Shown here: one piece after another, positions 31,412-40,021 of the stretch
How the letters are laid out: every line of letters starts with the position of its first letter
Position numbering within the stretch: the stretch's first letter is position 1
Origin: Gaiellales bacterium
GTDB taxonomy: Bacteria > Actinomycetota > Thermoleophilia > Gaiellales > JAICJC01
Assembly: GCA_036403155.1 (NCBI GenBank)
Contig: DASWRM010000013.1
Location: forward strand, 1 to 45,479
Length of the DNA: 45,479 bases
Direction of reading: 5' to 3'
The notes under the pieces: generated by a model
Databases searched by the model: none
What the model was told of the DNA's origin: nothing
The model's input: the letters and a program-made list of their open reading frames with translations, nothing else
Made by a program: the position numbers and the translations under genes

Positions 31412-32845
31412 ATGCCTCGGCCGTCCCGACCCGTCATGCTCGCCTCCCTGGCCGCGCTGGCTCCGCCGCTGCTCGTGGCCGCCGGAGCTCGCACGGTGGC
31501 CGGCGAGTTCGAGCTGCCGGGGGTGCATGTCGTGGCCGTCACGGGCACGGCATCGTTCGCGGCCGTCATCTCCGTGTTGATGACGCGTGCCGCACTGCAC
31601 CGCAATGACATGCGCGCAGGCCTGGTCGGCGTCGCGTTCACGGCCGTCGCCGGCCTGATGACGGTGCACGGCCTCGCCACCCCGGGCTTCCTGCTCGAGG
31701 AGTACGGGCGCAACGCGACCGTCGGCCTGGCCGGCGTTCTCGCCGTGCCGGCCGGCGGGCTGCTGCTCGCGGCCGCGACGCTGGCGCCCACGGTGGCGGC
31801 AGGTGCGCGGCGAATCGTGATGCGCCTCCAGATGGCGGTGCTGGCCGCGCTGCTCGGCTTCGGCGTCATCGGGCTGACGCACCCGGCGCTGATCCCGCTG
31901 ATCCCGCTGCAGATCGAGCCGTGGGCCTACGTCGTGCTCTTCCCCGTCGCCGCGGTGTACGGATGGCTCGCCTGGCGCGCCGTGCACACCCATCAGCTGA
32001 CGGGCCGGCGCGCCGACCTCGTCGTCGCAATCGGGCTGGCCTGGCTCGGCGCCTCGATCGTCTTCTACATGCTCGCGGACGTGTGGTCGTTCCAGTTCTG
32101 GGCGGCGCACGCGCTCGAGGCAATCGGGTTCGCGGCCGTCGCCGGCGCGGTTGCGGTCGACCTGGCCCGGCAGGTGCCGTCGCATCACCTGTACCGCCGG
32201 ATCGACGGCAGCGATCTGCTGGAGTCCGAGGAGGACTTGCTCGGCGGCTACGTCCGCAGCCTGACGGCGACGATGGAGCTCCGAGATCCGACCACGCGCG
32301 AGCATGCCCGCCGGGTGGCCGCGCTGGCCGTCCGCGTCGGGATGCACGCCGGCCTGCCGGACCCCTCGCTCCGCACGCTGGCGATCGCCGGTCTGCTGCA
32401 TGACATCGGCAAGCTGCAGGTGCCCGAGACGATCCTCAGGAAGCCGGGCCGGCTGACGGACGAGGAGTTCGCGGTGATCAAGACCCATCCCGACCGCGGC
32501 GCCGATCTGCTCGCGCACCTGGGCGGATTCGACCGCGAGCTGCCGCTCGTCCGGCACCACCACGAGCGGTTCGCGGGCGGCGGCTACCCGTCCGGCGGCC
32601 CGGCGGAGCGGCTGCCGGTCGAGGTACGGATCCTCACGCTCTGCGACGTCTACGACGCCCTGACCAGCATGCGGGCGTACCGCGAGCCGTGGACGCACGA
32701 TCGGGCGATGGAGCAGATCGTCAGCGAGTCGGGGACGACGTTCGACCCGGCCTGCGTCGCCGCGCTGACCGAGGTGCTGTCCGGGCCGGACGTGCGTGTG
32801 ACGGTACTGCGCCGGTCGCTCGGCCGCCGGCACGTCATCGCCTGA
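31412..32845 (+). CDS. Membrane-bound HD-GYP domain phosphodiesterase
   Basis: 477 residues. Eight predicted membrane helices fill residues ~8-250, forming an unrecognised integral sensor region. A short linker (SHHLYRRIDGSDLLESEEDL) leads to the HD-GYP domain: HARRVAALAVRVG, the HD pair in LLHDIGKLQVPE, KTHPDRGADLL and HHERFAGGGYPSGG. The usual HHExxDGxGYP has Ala in place of Asp here, which may affect metal binding or turnover. HD-GYP proteins normally hydrolyse cyclic di-GMP. No GGDEF protein is in the window. The start is uncertain: ATG 31412 or 31436. Confidence 0.85.
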   Translation: MPRPSRPVMLASLAALAPPLLVAAGARTVAGEFELPGVHVVAVTGTASFAAVISVLMTRAALHRNDMRAGLVGVAFTAVAGLMTVHGLATPGFLLEEYGRNATVGLAGVLAVPAGGLLLAAATLAPTVAAGARRIVMRLQMAVLAALLGFGVIGLTHPALIPLIPLQIEPWAYVVLFPVAAVYGWLAWRAVHTHQLTGRRADLVVAIGLAWLGASIVFYMLADVWSFQFWAAHALEAIGFAAVAGAVAVDLARQVPSHHLYRRIDGSDLLESEEDLLGGYVRSLTATMELRDPTTREHARRVAALAVRVGMHAGLPDPSLRTLAIAGLLHDIGKLQVPETILRKPGRLTDEEFAVIKTHPDRGADLLAHLGGFDRELPLVRHHHERFAGGGYPSGGPAERLPVEVRILTLCDVYDALTSMRAYREPWTHDRAMEQIVSESGTTFDPACVAALTEVLSGPDVRVTVLRRSLGRRHVIA

Positions 32846-32854
32846 CGGCGGCGG

Positions 32855-34660
32855 TCAGCTCCCGGTCTTCCCGACCTGCTGCACCCACTTCAGCCCCTGC
32901 AGGTACAGGAGGTTCTTCGGCCTGCGGACGATCTCGTTGTGGCGCATCGACACGAGGAACTCCTCCGGCCCGTCGAACGCGGGGATGCGGTTGATCGCCG
33001 TGCCGATGCCCTGCAGCACATGCGCGTCCGAGCCGGCGGACTGGACGAGGTTGTACTTGGTGGCGAACCGGAGCGCGTCGTCGTTGAACGAGTCGAACAG
33101 CAGGCGCGAGTTGTAGACCTCGAAGACGTCGATCTCGTCCAGGTGGCGCAGCAGCGTCGAGGAGTCCGGGATGGTGTGCAGCCGGTCGAACGGGTGAGGC
33201 ATCAGCACGAGGCCGCCCTGGCGCTGGATCTCCAGGATCGTGTCGGCCATCGGCATGCCCTTCTCTATCCGCTCGGTGAGGAACAGGCCGATCACCTCGC
33301 CCTGTGCAGTCTTCACCTCCTCGCCGACGATCACGGTGATCGGCTTGCCGAGCGCCGCGGCCTCGAATGCTCCCGAGATCTCGTTGTGGTCGGTGATCGC
33401 GATGGCGCCGAGCCCCTGCGCGATGCAGTGGTCGACGAGGGCCTCCGGGTCGGTCGCACAGTCGTGCGAGTGGCTCGTGTGCATGTGCAGGTCGACCTCG
33501 ACCATCTGCCGCCTCACCGGCGGCATGCCGGTCTTCGCCCGGCGCCGGTGGAGCAGGCTGTCGTAGAGCGCCTCCAGCCGGGCGGCGAGGGCATCCGCGC
33601 TGCGCTCGGCGGCTGCCGTGAAGGCCTCGCCGGAGACCCGTGCGCGCAGCGCGCCATCCTCCAGCGCGCGCACGGCGGCGGCGGCGGCCAGCGGCGGCTG
33701 GTCGACCGCGTAGCGAAGGGCAGGCCCGTCGTCGTCGGCCGACACGACCACCGCCCCGGCGGCCCGTGCCTCCCATGCGAGCGCGCTGCTGCCATCCGGT
33801 GCGGCGACGAACACCTCCGCGCTGCGCAGGAGCACCGCCCGCGCCTCGTCCGTCTCGAGCCCCTCGACGCGCACGCGGCCGCGTGCGCGTGGCGGGATGT
33901 ACGGCCGCATCGGCCGTCGGCCGCGACGGTCCCAGGCGAGCACCAGCTCGACGTCCGGGGCGTCGGCGGCCATGCGCAGCAGCCCGCGCACGACGGTGCG
34001 GGCCTCGCCCGTCCACTCGGCGACGACCATGCCCTTGCGCTTCTCGCCGCCCCTGGCGAACGCGGGCGCTATGGGGGCCGGCTCGATCCGGTACTCGCCG
34101 GGGTAGACGCCCGCCGCCTGCTCCGCGGCCTGCGGGCTGGCGGCGATCAGCGCGTCGATGCGCGCGCCGTAGCGCTTCCGGCTGCCGCCGCGGATCGGGT
34201 AGGCGACCGCGCGCTCGACCTCGGCATGGAACGTCGCGACGGTCAGCCCGCGCGTGTGCCGCAGGGCCGCCGTTGCCAGACCGGGCACCGTCGGCTCGTG
34301 CGCATGGACGATCTCGAACCCGCCCTCTCCCACCGCCAGCGCCACGTTGGCCGATGCGGCAACGGGGATCCCGGCGCCGCGCCCGCGACCGCGCGAGCCG
34401 TGCGGCACGGCGGGCCCCACGGCAACGGCGAGCGGTTCGCCGGGCAGCGCGTGGATCGCCTCGGCGTCGCCGCCCGCGAGCGCACGCAGGCGCTGCCGGC
34501 CGCTGCGCAGGGCCCGCGTGGACGCGCTCGGCGCGAGCACCGTGACGCGGTGCCCACGCCGGGCGAGGCCGGTTGCCTCGTTGCGGACGTACTCGGCGAC
34601 CGGGTGCGACCCGGCCAGCGCGTACGGCGAGACGAGGCAGATCCTCAGCGTTTCGACCAT
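32855..34660 (-). CDS. GT4-type glycosyltransferase fused to a PHP phosphoesterase domain
   Basis: 601 residues. Residues 1-~375 form a GT-B glycosyltransferase of the GT4/PimA type (RICLVSPYALAGSHPVAEYV, IVHAHEPTVPGLA, FVAAPDGSSALAWEARAAG). The usual EGxxxxxxEA acceptor motif is degenerate. Residues ~387-601 are a PHP domain: DLHMHTSHSHD (H392, H394), AITDHNE, LMPHPFDRLH and SAGSDAH supply the metal ligands of a trinuclear phosphoesterase. It lies 17 nt after the inositol-phosphate-synthase gene, so it probably acts on inositol phospholipids; see findings. ATG 33505 before the PHP part has GAGG upstream and could give a separate PHP product. Confidence 0.82.
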   Translation of the reverse strand: MVETLRICLVSPYALAGSHPVAEYVRNEATGLARRGHRVTVLAPSASTRALRSGRQRLRALAGGDAEAIHALPGEPLAVAVGPAVPHGSRGRGRGAGIPVAASANVALAVGEGGFEIVHAHEPTVPGLATAALRHTRGLTVATFHAEVERAVAYPIRGGSRKRYGARIDALIAASPQAAEQAAGVYPGEYRIEPAPIAPAFARGGEKRKGMVVAEWTGEARTVVRGLLRMAADAPDVELVLAWDRRGRRPMRPYIPPRARGRVRVEGLETDEARAVLLRSAEVFVAAPDGSSALAWEARAAGAVVVSADDDGPALRYAVDQPPLAAAAAVRALEDGALRARVSGEAFTAAAERSADALAARLEALYDSLLHRRRAKTGMPPVRRQMVEVDLHMHTSHSHDCATDPEALVDHCIAQGLGAIAITDHNEISGAFEAAALGKPITVIVGEEVKTAQGEVIGLFLTERIEKGMPMADTILEIQRQGGLVLMPHPFDRLHTIPDSSTLLRHLDEIDVFEVYNSRLLFDSFNDDALRFATKYNLVQSAGSDAHVLQGIGTAINRIPAFDGPEEFLVSMRHNEIVRRPKNLLYLQGLKWVQQVGKTGS

Positions 34661-34677
34661 GGCGGGAGCCGGTTCGG

Positions 34678-35829
34678 TCAGCTGTTCGCCGCCGCCTTCT
34701 GCTTCTTCCCGGGCTTCGCGCCGTACTGCCCGATGAAGGTCTCGACCTGCGTGTGGCACTCGTCGTCAGGGTGCTGTACCGGCGGGGACTTCATGAAGTA
34801 GGCCGACGGCCACTCCAGCGCGCCGCCGATGCCGTTGTCGAGCGCCAGCTTCGCGCAGCGGACGGCGTCGATCACGATCCCTGCGGAGTTCGGGGAGTCG
34901 ACCACCTCGAGCTTGAGCTCGATGTTCAGCGGCACGTCGCCGAACGAGCGGCCCTCGAGCCGGATGTACGCCCACTTCCGGTCCTCGAGCCAGGCCACGT
35001 GGTCGGAGGGGCCGATATGCACGTTCTTGGCGCCGAGATCGTGGTCCAGCTGCGAGGTGACGGCGTTGGTCTTCGAGATCTTCTTGCTCTCGAGGCGCTC
35101 GCGCTCCAGCATGTTCAGGAAGTCGGTGTTGCCGCCGACGTTCAGCTGGTGCGTGCGCTCGAGCCGCACGCCGCGCTCCTGGAACAGCCGCGCCAGCTTG
35201 CGGTGCACGATCGTCGCGCCGACCTGGGACTTGATGTCGTCGCCGACGATCGGCAGGCCCTTCTCCTCGAACCGGCGGCGCCAGTAGGGCTCGCGTGCGA
35301 TGAAGACGGGGATGCAGTTGACGAAGCCGCAACCGGCCGCGAGCACCTGCTCGACGTACCACTTGGTCGCCTCCTCGGAGCCGACCGGCAGGTAGCTGAC
35401 GACGACATCCGTCTTCGTCTCCTGCAGGATGCGCACGACGTCGGACGTCTCGCCGGGCGCCTTGGTGATCACCTGGGACAGGTACTTGCCGATGCCGTCG
35501 TGGGTCATGCCGCGCTGGACGGGCACGCCGAGCGTCGGCACCTCGGAGAACGTCACGGTGTTGTTCTGCCCGCTGAAGATCGCCTCGGACAGGTCCTTGC
35601 CGACCTTGTCGGCGTCGATGTCGAAGGCGGCCGAGAATTCGATGTCCGAGATGTGGTAGCCGCCCAGGTCGACGTGCATCAGGCCCGGCACGCGCTCGCC
35701 GGGGTCGGCGTCCTTGTAGTACTCGACACCCTGCACGAACGACGAGGCGCAGTTGCCGACGCCGACGATGGCGACGCGCACCTTCCCGTTCGAGCTGCGG
35801 TGTCCGTTCTGAGAGGCCGTCTCGGCCAT
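34678..35829 (-). CDS. ino1: myo-Inositol-1-phosphate synthase (actinobacterial type)
   Basis: 383 residues, the length of actinobacterial Ino1 (shorter than the ~530-aa eukaryotic enzyme). The NAD site is [61 protein letters not shown] and [11 protein letters not shown] are family signatures that include the catalytic Lys region. It converts glucose-6-phosphate to inositol-3-phosphate, the head group used by the PIP synthase encoded just upstream. GGAGGAG inside the end of that gene serves as its ribosome-binding site. Confidence 0.95.
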   Translation of the reverse strand: MAETASQNGHRSSNGKVRVAIVGVGNCASSFVQGVEYYKDADPGERVPGLMHVDLGGYHISDIEFSAAFDIDADKVGKDLSEAIFSGQNNTVTFSEVPTLGVPVQRGMTHDGIGKYLSQVITKAPGETSDVVRILQETKTDVVVSYLPVGSEEATKWYVEQVLAAGCGFVNCIPVFIAREPYWRRRFEEKGLPIVGDDIKSQVGATIVHRKLARLFQERGVRLERTHQLNVGGNTDFLNMLERERLESKKISKTNAVTSQLDHDLGAKNVHIGPSDHVAWLEDRKWAYIRLEGRSFGDVPLNIELKLEVVDSPNSAGIVIDAVRCAKLALDNGIGGALEWPSAYFMKSPPVQHPDDECHTQVETFIGQYGAKPGKKQKAAANS

Positions 35830-35831
35830 GC

Positions 35832-36449
35832 CTACTCCTCCAGTTTCGATTGCAATTGGGTGCGGACGAAGGCCATGCGCTGGGCAACGGTGAACGCGGT
35901 CAGCGCGGCCAGGACGTAGATGACGTAGGGCAGGACTCCCAGGCCGGCGAACGGCAGTGCCACCGCCAGCAGGACGATCCGCTCTGCGCGCGCCATCAGG
36001 CCGACGTCGCCCTTGAGGCCGAGCGCCTCGGCCTTGGCACGCGTGTAGCTGACGAGGAACGAGCCCACCAGCGCGACGAATACGCACGCGAGCGCGACGG
36101 TATGCCCCTGGTCGGCGAGCACGAGCGCGATTGCGCCCAGCACGACGCCCTCGCTCATGCGGTCGAGCGTCGAATCGAGGAAGCCGCCGAACGGGGTCAT
36201 CTTCCCGTGCGCCCGGGCGAGCGCCCCGTCCAGGGCGTCGATCACGCTGCCCAGGATGAAGACGGCCGCGGCCCACACCCAGTGGCGCTCGTAGATCAGC
36301 GCGCCGGCTGCGACGTTCAGCAGGAACCCGGAGGTGGTGAGCTGGTTCGGGGTCAGCGGAACGCTGCGGAAGCGCTGCATGAAGCGCAGCGCGACGCTGC
36401 GCCCGCCGTTGGTGTAGCCGTCCTTCAGCCGGGCAAGGGAGGTGGTCAT
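35832..36449 (-). CDS. pgsA: CDP-alcohol phosphatidyltransferase, probable phosphatidylinositol-phosphate synthase
   Basis: 205 residues with about six helices. The family motif is complete: D71-x2-DG-x2-AR-x8-G-x3-D-x3-D96 ([12 protein letters not shown]...[10 protein letters not shown]). It transfers a phosphatidyl group from CDP-diacylglycerol to an alcohol phosphate; with ino1 immediately downstream, inositol-3-phosphate is the likely acceptor. The product would be PIP, which then needs dephosphorylation. It could instead be a PgsA-type phosphatidylglycerophosphate synthase, but the context argues against that. ATG 7 nt after an extended TATAGT box. Confidence 0.88.
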   Translation of the reverse strand: MTTSLARLKDGYTNGGRSVALRFMQRFRSVPLTPNQLTTSGFLLNVAAGALIYERHWVWAAAVFILGSVIDALDGALARAHGKMTPFGGFLDSTLDRMSEGVVLGAIALVLADQGHTVALACVFVALVGSFLVSYTRAKAEALGLKGDVGLMARAERIVLLAVALPFAGLGVLPYVIYVLAALTAFTVAQRMAFVRTQLQSKLEE

Positions 36450-36456
36450 CGCGCGT

Positions 36457-36462
36457 ACTATA
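36457..36462 (-). promoter_or_regulatory. Extended -10 box (TGG-TATAGT) of a leaderless pgsA promoter
   Basis: On the minus strand, TATAGT preceded by TGG is followed by 7 nt (ACGCGCG) and the ATG at 36449. It gives the inositol genes a start of their own, independent of the PAP2 gene upstream. Confidence 0.6.
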
Positions 36463-36516
36463 CCACGCGCGCTATCTCGTGCATGGACCAGCCGCAGCCG
36501 CGGCGTGCCGGTGGCG

Positions 36517-37305
36517 CTACGCCGGTTCGAGGCGCAGGCGCCGCCGGGCCGACTCCGGCAGCGTGGGATGGTGCCGCTCGATCACCCACGCGACCGCGAG
36601 CGCGACCAGCGCGAGCACCGCGCCGAGCACGGCGTCGAGCCAGAAGTGGTTGCCGGTGGCGACGATCGAGAACACGATCAGCGGCGGGTAGAGCAGCCAC
36701 GTCAGCCGTACGGCGGTGCGGCGGACGAGGAAGAAACAGCTCGCCCCGATGATCAGCGAGAAGCAGGTGTGGACGCTCGGCACGGCAGCGAACGGATTCG
36801 AAAGGAATGCGATCGGCCCGGAGTCGAAGTTCACGCTGGCCGTCTTCTCCAGCGTGTCGATGAACCCGAGGTCGGTGAGCATCCGCGGCGGCGCGGTGGG
36901 GAAGAAGAAGTAGCCGACCAGCGCGATCGCCATCGCCGAGAACACGATGTTGCGGACGAAGTAGTAGTGATGGTTCCGCCGGAGGTAGAGCCAGAACATG
37001 AACAGCGTCGTCACCGCGAAGTGCGCGTGGAAGTATGTGATGTTGGCCACGTCGAGAACGGAAGGGTGGCGGAGCGCGAAGTGCTGCACGTCCATCTCGC
37101 TGAAGATGCCGAGCGTGCGCTCGACAGAGACGACGTCGCGGGCGTGGTTGAAGGCGGCGGCCAGGTCGCCCTCGGCGAAGGTGCGCGAGAGCTCGTAGAG
37201 GAGATCGACGCCGACGAACAGTCCGAGCTGCAGCACGAAGTCCGGCCAGCCCTTGGGCAGGATCCTGAGCCGCTCGCGGGACCGCGCTGACGCCAGCGTC
37301 GCCAT
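36517..37305 (-). CDS. PAP2_3 / Aur1-like (inositol-phosphorylceramide-synthase-like) membrane protein
   Basis: 262 residues with about six helices. PAP2-superfamily motifs are AAVPSVHTCFSLI (the PSxH motif) and GNHFWLDAVLG (the HxxxD motif), with FFFPTAPPRML upstream; the overall pattern matches Aur1/IPC-synthase-like PAP2_3 proteins. These transfer a phosphoalcohol (for example phosphoinositol) between lipids or act as lipid phosphatases. It lies directly upstream of PIP synthase and Ino1, which favours an inositol-lipid substrate (inference). ATG 6 nt after a TAGCAT box. Confidence 0.83.
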   Translation of the reverse strand: MATLASARSRERLRILPKGWPDFVLQLGLFVGVDLLYELSRTFAEGDLAAAFNHARDVVSVERTLGIFSEMDVQHFALRHPSVLDVANITYFHAHFAVTTLFMFWLYLRRNHHYYFVRNIVFSAMAIALVGYFFFPTAPPRMLTDLGFIDTLEKTASVNFDSGPIAFLSNPFAAVPSVHTCFSLIIGASCFFLVRRTAVRLTWLLYPPLIVFSIVATGNHFWLDAVLGAVLALVALAVAWVIERHHPTLPESARRRLRLEPA

Positions 37306-37311
37306 GGTTCC

Positions 37312-37317
37312 ATGCTA
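37312..37317 (-). promoter_or_regulatory. -10 box (TAGCAT) of a probable leaderless promoter
   Basis: On the minus strand, TAGCAT is followed by 6 nt (GGAACC) and the ATG of the PAP2 gene at 37305. Confidence 0.55.
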
Positions 37318-37349
37318 CCCGACGAGGCGGATCCGCAGACGGCGGTCGT

Positions 37350-38363
37350 CTACCCGCCGATGTGCGACATCTCGACGCGCCGGCGGTCGCGGGTCTCGGC
37401 GCCGCGGATCTCGGAGTAGCGGTCGGCGCGGCCCCGCCAGACGCCGGTGAGCATGGCGGCGAGCTCGCGGTCGGAGGCGCCCGCGCGAAGGGGAGCGCGC
37501 ATGTCGGTGCCGTGGGTGCCGAACAGGCAGGTGTAGACCTCGCCCTCGGCCGAGAGCCGGGCGCGGGTGCAGCCGCCGCAGAACGGGCGGGTGACGGATG
37601 CGATCACGCCGATCTCGCCCGCGCCGTCGGCGTAGCGGTAGCGGGTCGCCACCTCGCCCGGGTAGTTCGCGGGGAGGGGCTCGAGCGGCCAGCGCTCGCC
37701 GATGCGCTCCAGGATCTCGCCGGCGGGCACGACATCGTCCAAGCGCCAGCCGTTCGTCGTGCCCACGTCCATGTACTCGATGAAGCGCACGACGGCGCCG
37801 GTGCCTCTGAAGTGGCCCGCCATGCCGGCCACCGAATCCTCGTTGACGCCGCGCTTGACGACGGTGTTGACCTTGACGGGCAGCCCGGCCGCCTGCGCCG
37901 CCTCGATGCCGGCGAGCACGCGCGCGACCGGGAAGCGCACGTCGTTCATCGCCTGGAAGACGTCGTCCTCCAGCGAGTCGAGGCTGACGGTGATTCGGTC
38001 GAGCCCGGCATCGCGCAGGCGCTGCGCCTTGGCGGGCAGGAGCGAGCCGTTCGTGGTCAGCGTGAGGTCGGAGAGGCCGTCGTCACGCAGGCCGGAGAGC
38101 ATGCCGATCAGCCGCTCGACGTCGCGGCGGACGAGCGGCTCGCCGCCCGTGACGCGGATCTTGCTGACCCCCGCGGCGACGAAGATCCCGGCCAGGCGGA
38201 CGATCTCCTCGAAGCTGAGCAGCTGCTCTCGTGCGAGGAACTGGAAATCGTGTCCGAACACCTCGCGCGGCATGCAGTACGTGCACCGGAAGTTGCACCG
38301 GTCGGTGACCGAGATGCGCAGGTCGTGCAGGGGGCGTGCGAGAGTGTCGGTGACCGGAGCCAT
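37350..38363 (-). CDS. moaA: GTP 3',8-cyclase MoaA (radical SAM)
   Basis: 337 residues. The radical-SAM cluster is C23-x3-C27-x2-C30 in [23 protein letters not shown] is the SAM-binding region. The C-terminal second cluster has CGGCTRARL and a later Cys in YTCLFG. The C-terminal Gly-Gly tail (SHIGG) is characteristic and needed for catalysis. It starts molybdenum-cofactor synthesis from GTP. No other moa or moe gene is in the window. The ATG at 38363 is 7 nt after a TACTCT box; an upstream ATG at 38399 is unlikely. Its 5' end may overlap that of the divergent nth gene by 14 nt. Confidence 0.93.
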   Translation of the reverse strand: MAPVTDTLARPLHDLRISVTDRCNFRCTYCMPREVFGHDFQFLAREQLLSFEEIVRLAGIFVAAGVSKIRVTGGEPLVRRDVERLIGMLSGLRDDGLSDLTLTTNGSLLPAKAQRLRDAGLDRITVSLDSLEDDVFQAMNDVRFPVARVLAGIEAAQAAGLPVKVNTVVKRGVNEDSVAGMAGHFRGTGAVVRFIEYMDVGTTNGWRLDDVVPAGEILERIGERWPLEPLPANYPGEVATRYRYADGAGEIGVIASVTRPFCGGCTRARLSAEGEVYTCLFGTHGTDMRAPLRAGASDRELAAMLTGVWRGRADRYSEIRGAETRDRRRVEMSHIGG

Positions 38364-39117
38364 CCCGAGAAGAGTACCCATCAGCCGCTTCGCGACCATC
38401 CTCGATCGCCTCCACGCTCAGCTCGGCGAGCCTCGCCACCGGAGGCTCGCCCCGCTCGACGAGCTGCTCATGACGGTGCTCTCGCAGAACACGAGCGACG
38501 TCAACACCGGCCGCGCCTACCGGGCGATGCGCGAGCGGTTCGGCACGTGGCGTGAGGTGATGGAGGCCGATCCGGCGGCGCTGGTCGAGGTGCTGCGGCC
38601 GGGTGGGCTGGCGAACCAGAAGGCGCCGCGCATCCAGTCCATCCTGCGAGAGCTGGACGCATCGGACCAGGGCCTCGAGCTGGAATGGCTGGCCGGCTGC
38701 GATCCGAACGACGCGCTGGCATTCCTCACGGCGCTGCCGGGGGTGGGGGCGAAGACGGCGAGCTGCGTGCTGCTCTTCTCGTTCGGCATGCCGGTGATGC
38801 CGGTCGATACGCACGTCCACCGGATCGCGCTTCGGCTGGGGCTGATCGGGCCGCGGGTGTCCGCCGAGGCGGCGCACCCGCTGCTGACCGCGATGACGCC
38901 GCCACACCGGATGCTCGAGGCGCACCTGCTCCTGATCGCGCACGGCCGGACGACGTGCAAGGCGCGGCGGCCGCTGTGCGGCGAGTGCGTGCTGCTCGAC
39001 CTCTGCCCGACCGGCCTCGCCGCGGACGGCGCGCCGGCCGCGCAACCTCCCGTTACGCGTTCGCGTCAGCCGGGAGCCGTTTCTCGAACCAGTGGTGCGC
39101 GTAGCGCTCGTCGTTGA
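38350..39117 (+). CDS. nth: Endonuclease III-like DNA glycosylase/AP lyase
   Basis: About 255 residues. The helix-hairpin-helix is [15 protein letters not shown] with the catalytic Lys, and the catalytic Asp is in MPVDTHVHR. The Fe-S cluster set C-x6-C-x2-C-x5-C is complete ([18 protein letters not shown]). SQNTSDVN replaces the SQxTTD seen in E. coli Nth. The start is unclear: no ATG precedes the first helix ([14 protein letters not shown]). A GTG at 38350 is the nearest in-frame start and overlaps the moaA 5' end head to head. The 3' end runs 65 nt into the convergent MarR-GNAT gene. Confidence 0.85.
   Translation: MTGAIPRRVPISRFATILDRLHAQLGEPRHRRLAPLDELLMTVLSQNTSDVNTGRAYRAMRERFGTWREVMEADPAALVEVLRPGGLANQKAPRIQSILRELDASDQGLELEWLAGCDPNDALAFLTALPGVGAKTASCVLLFSFGMPVMPVDTHVHRIALRLGLIGPRVSAEAAHPLLTAMTPPHRMLEAHLLLIAHGRTTCKARRPLCGECVLLDLCPTGLAADGAPAAQPPVTRSRQPGAVSRTSGARSARR
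38371..38376 (-). promoter_or_regulatory. -10 box (TACTCT) of a probable leaderless moaA promoter
   Basis: On the minus strand, TACTCT is followed by 7 nt (TCTCGGG) and the ATG at 38363. It lies inside the first codons of the divergent nth gene. Confidence 0.55.
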
Positions 39118-39952
39118 AGGGCGCAACCTCGCGGTATCCCGACGAGCGGTAGAGCGCGATCGCCTCGACCAGCGCCCGGTTGGTCTCCAGCCGCACCGCC
39201 GGTGCGCCGTTCCCGGCCGCAAACGACTCGAGCTCGCGCAGCAGCCGCCGTCCCAACCCCAGGCCGCGGGCGCCGGGCGAGACCCACATGCGCTTCAGCT
39301 CGGCCGGTGCATCGCCGTGCAGCTTGACGGCGCCGCACGCGACCGCCTCGCCGCGCAGCCTGGCGAGCAGGAGCACGCCGCGCGGCGCGCGGAGCTCGTC
39401 GTCATCGGCGGGGAGGCTCCTCGCCGGGTCGAACCCGCCGTCGAAGCGGGTGCCCAGCTCGTCGACGTAGCGGGCGACGCACCGCCGGGCGTCCGCCTCC
39501 GCGGGATCGGCCGGCCGGATCGCGACCATGGACGCGCGCAGGAGCCGCTCGACCTCGTCGACGGCTGTCACCAGCCGGTCTCGCTGGCGCTCGTCGAGCG
39601 GCTCGAGCATCGACCGCACCAGCTCGTCCGAGCGGCGGTCGAGCTGCTCGTGCTCCGCACGGCCTCGTCGCGTCAGCCGCGCCCGCCGCAACCGGCGGTC
39701 GTGAGCTGCCGGCTCGACGGTCACGAGCCCGTCGCGCTCGAGCGCCCGCAGCATGCGCGACGCGTAGCCCGCATCGATCCCGAGACGGCTCCTGAGCTCG
39801 CGGACGTCCGCGCCCGCGGGCCCGATCTCCCACAGCAGGCGCGTCTCGCCGAGCGGCCGCCCACGGCCGAGGTACGTCTCCTCCAGGCCGCCGATTCGCT
39901 CCGTGACCGTGCGGTTGAAGGCGCGGATGCGCCCGATCTGCTCATCCTGCAT
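39053..39952 (-). CDS. MarR-type regulator fused to a GNAT acetyltransferase
   Basis: 299 residues. Residues ~1-145 are a MarR winged helix (ELRSRLGIDAGYASRMLRAL and the wing RRLRRARLT). Residues ~155-299 are a GNAT domain with the acetyl-CoA loop GARGLGLGRRLL. MarR-GNAT fusions are a known arrangement; the acetylated substrate is unknown. The start at 39952 (MQDEQIGRIRAF) lies 7 nt after a TAGAGT box, and a perfect 16-bp palindrome overlaps that box, so autorepression is likely. In-frame upstream ATGs would lie in the promoter. Confidence 0.88.
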   Translation of the reverse strand: MQDEQIGRIRAFNRTVTERIGGLEETYLGRGRPLGETRLLWEIGPAGADVRELRSRLGIDAGYASRMLRALERDGLVTVEPAAHDRRLRRARLTRRGRAEHEQLDRRSDELVRSMLEPLDERQRDRLVTAVDEVERLLRASMVAIRPADPAEADARRCVARYVDELGTRFDGGFDPARSLPADDDELRAPRGVLLLARLRGEAVACGAVKLHGDAPAELKRMWVSPGARGLGLGRRLLRELESFAAGNGAPAVRLETNRALVEAIALYRSSGYREVAPFNDERYAHHWFEKRLPADANA

Positions 39953-39955
39953 TTG

Positions 39956-39971
39956 TCTGACTCTAGTCAGA
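39956..39971. promoter_or_regulatory. MarR-type operator palindrome overlapping the -10 box
   Basis: TCTGACT (39956-39962), CT, AGTCAGA (39965-39971): perfect 7-bp arms around 2 nt, similar to known MarR-family sites of the TTGACTnnAGTCAA type. It covers the -10 box TAGAGT (39960-39965, minus strand) of the MarR-GNAT gene. Confidence 0.65.
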
Positions 39972-40021
39972 TTTGAGGCGCACGGAGCCATGATCGCCGC
40001 GACTGGCACGCCCTCGACAAA

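Noticed and set aside
32840-32860. CTGAC/GTCAG hairpin between the HD-GYP and GT4-PHP genes
   Set aside because: Only a 5-bp stem with no T tract; too weak to call a terminator.
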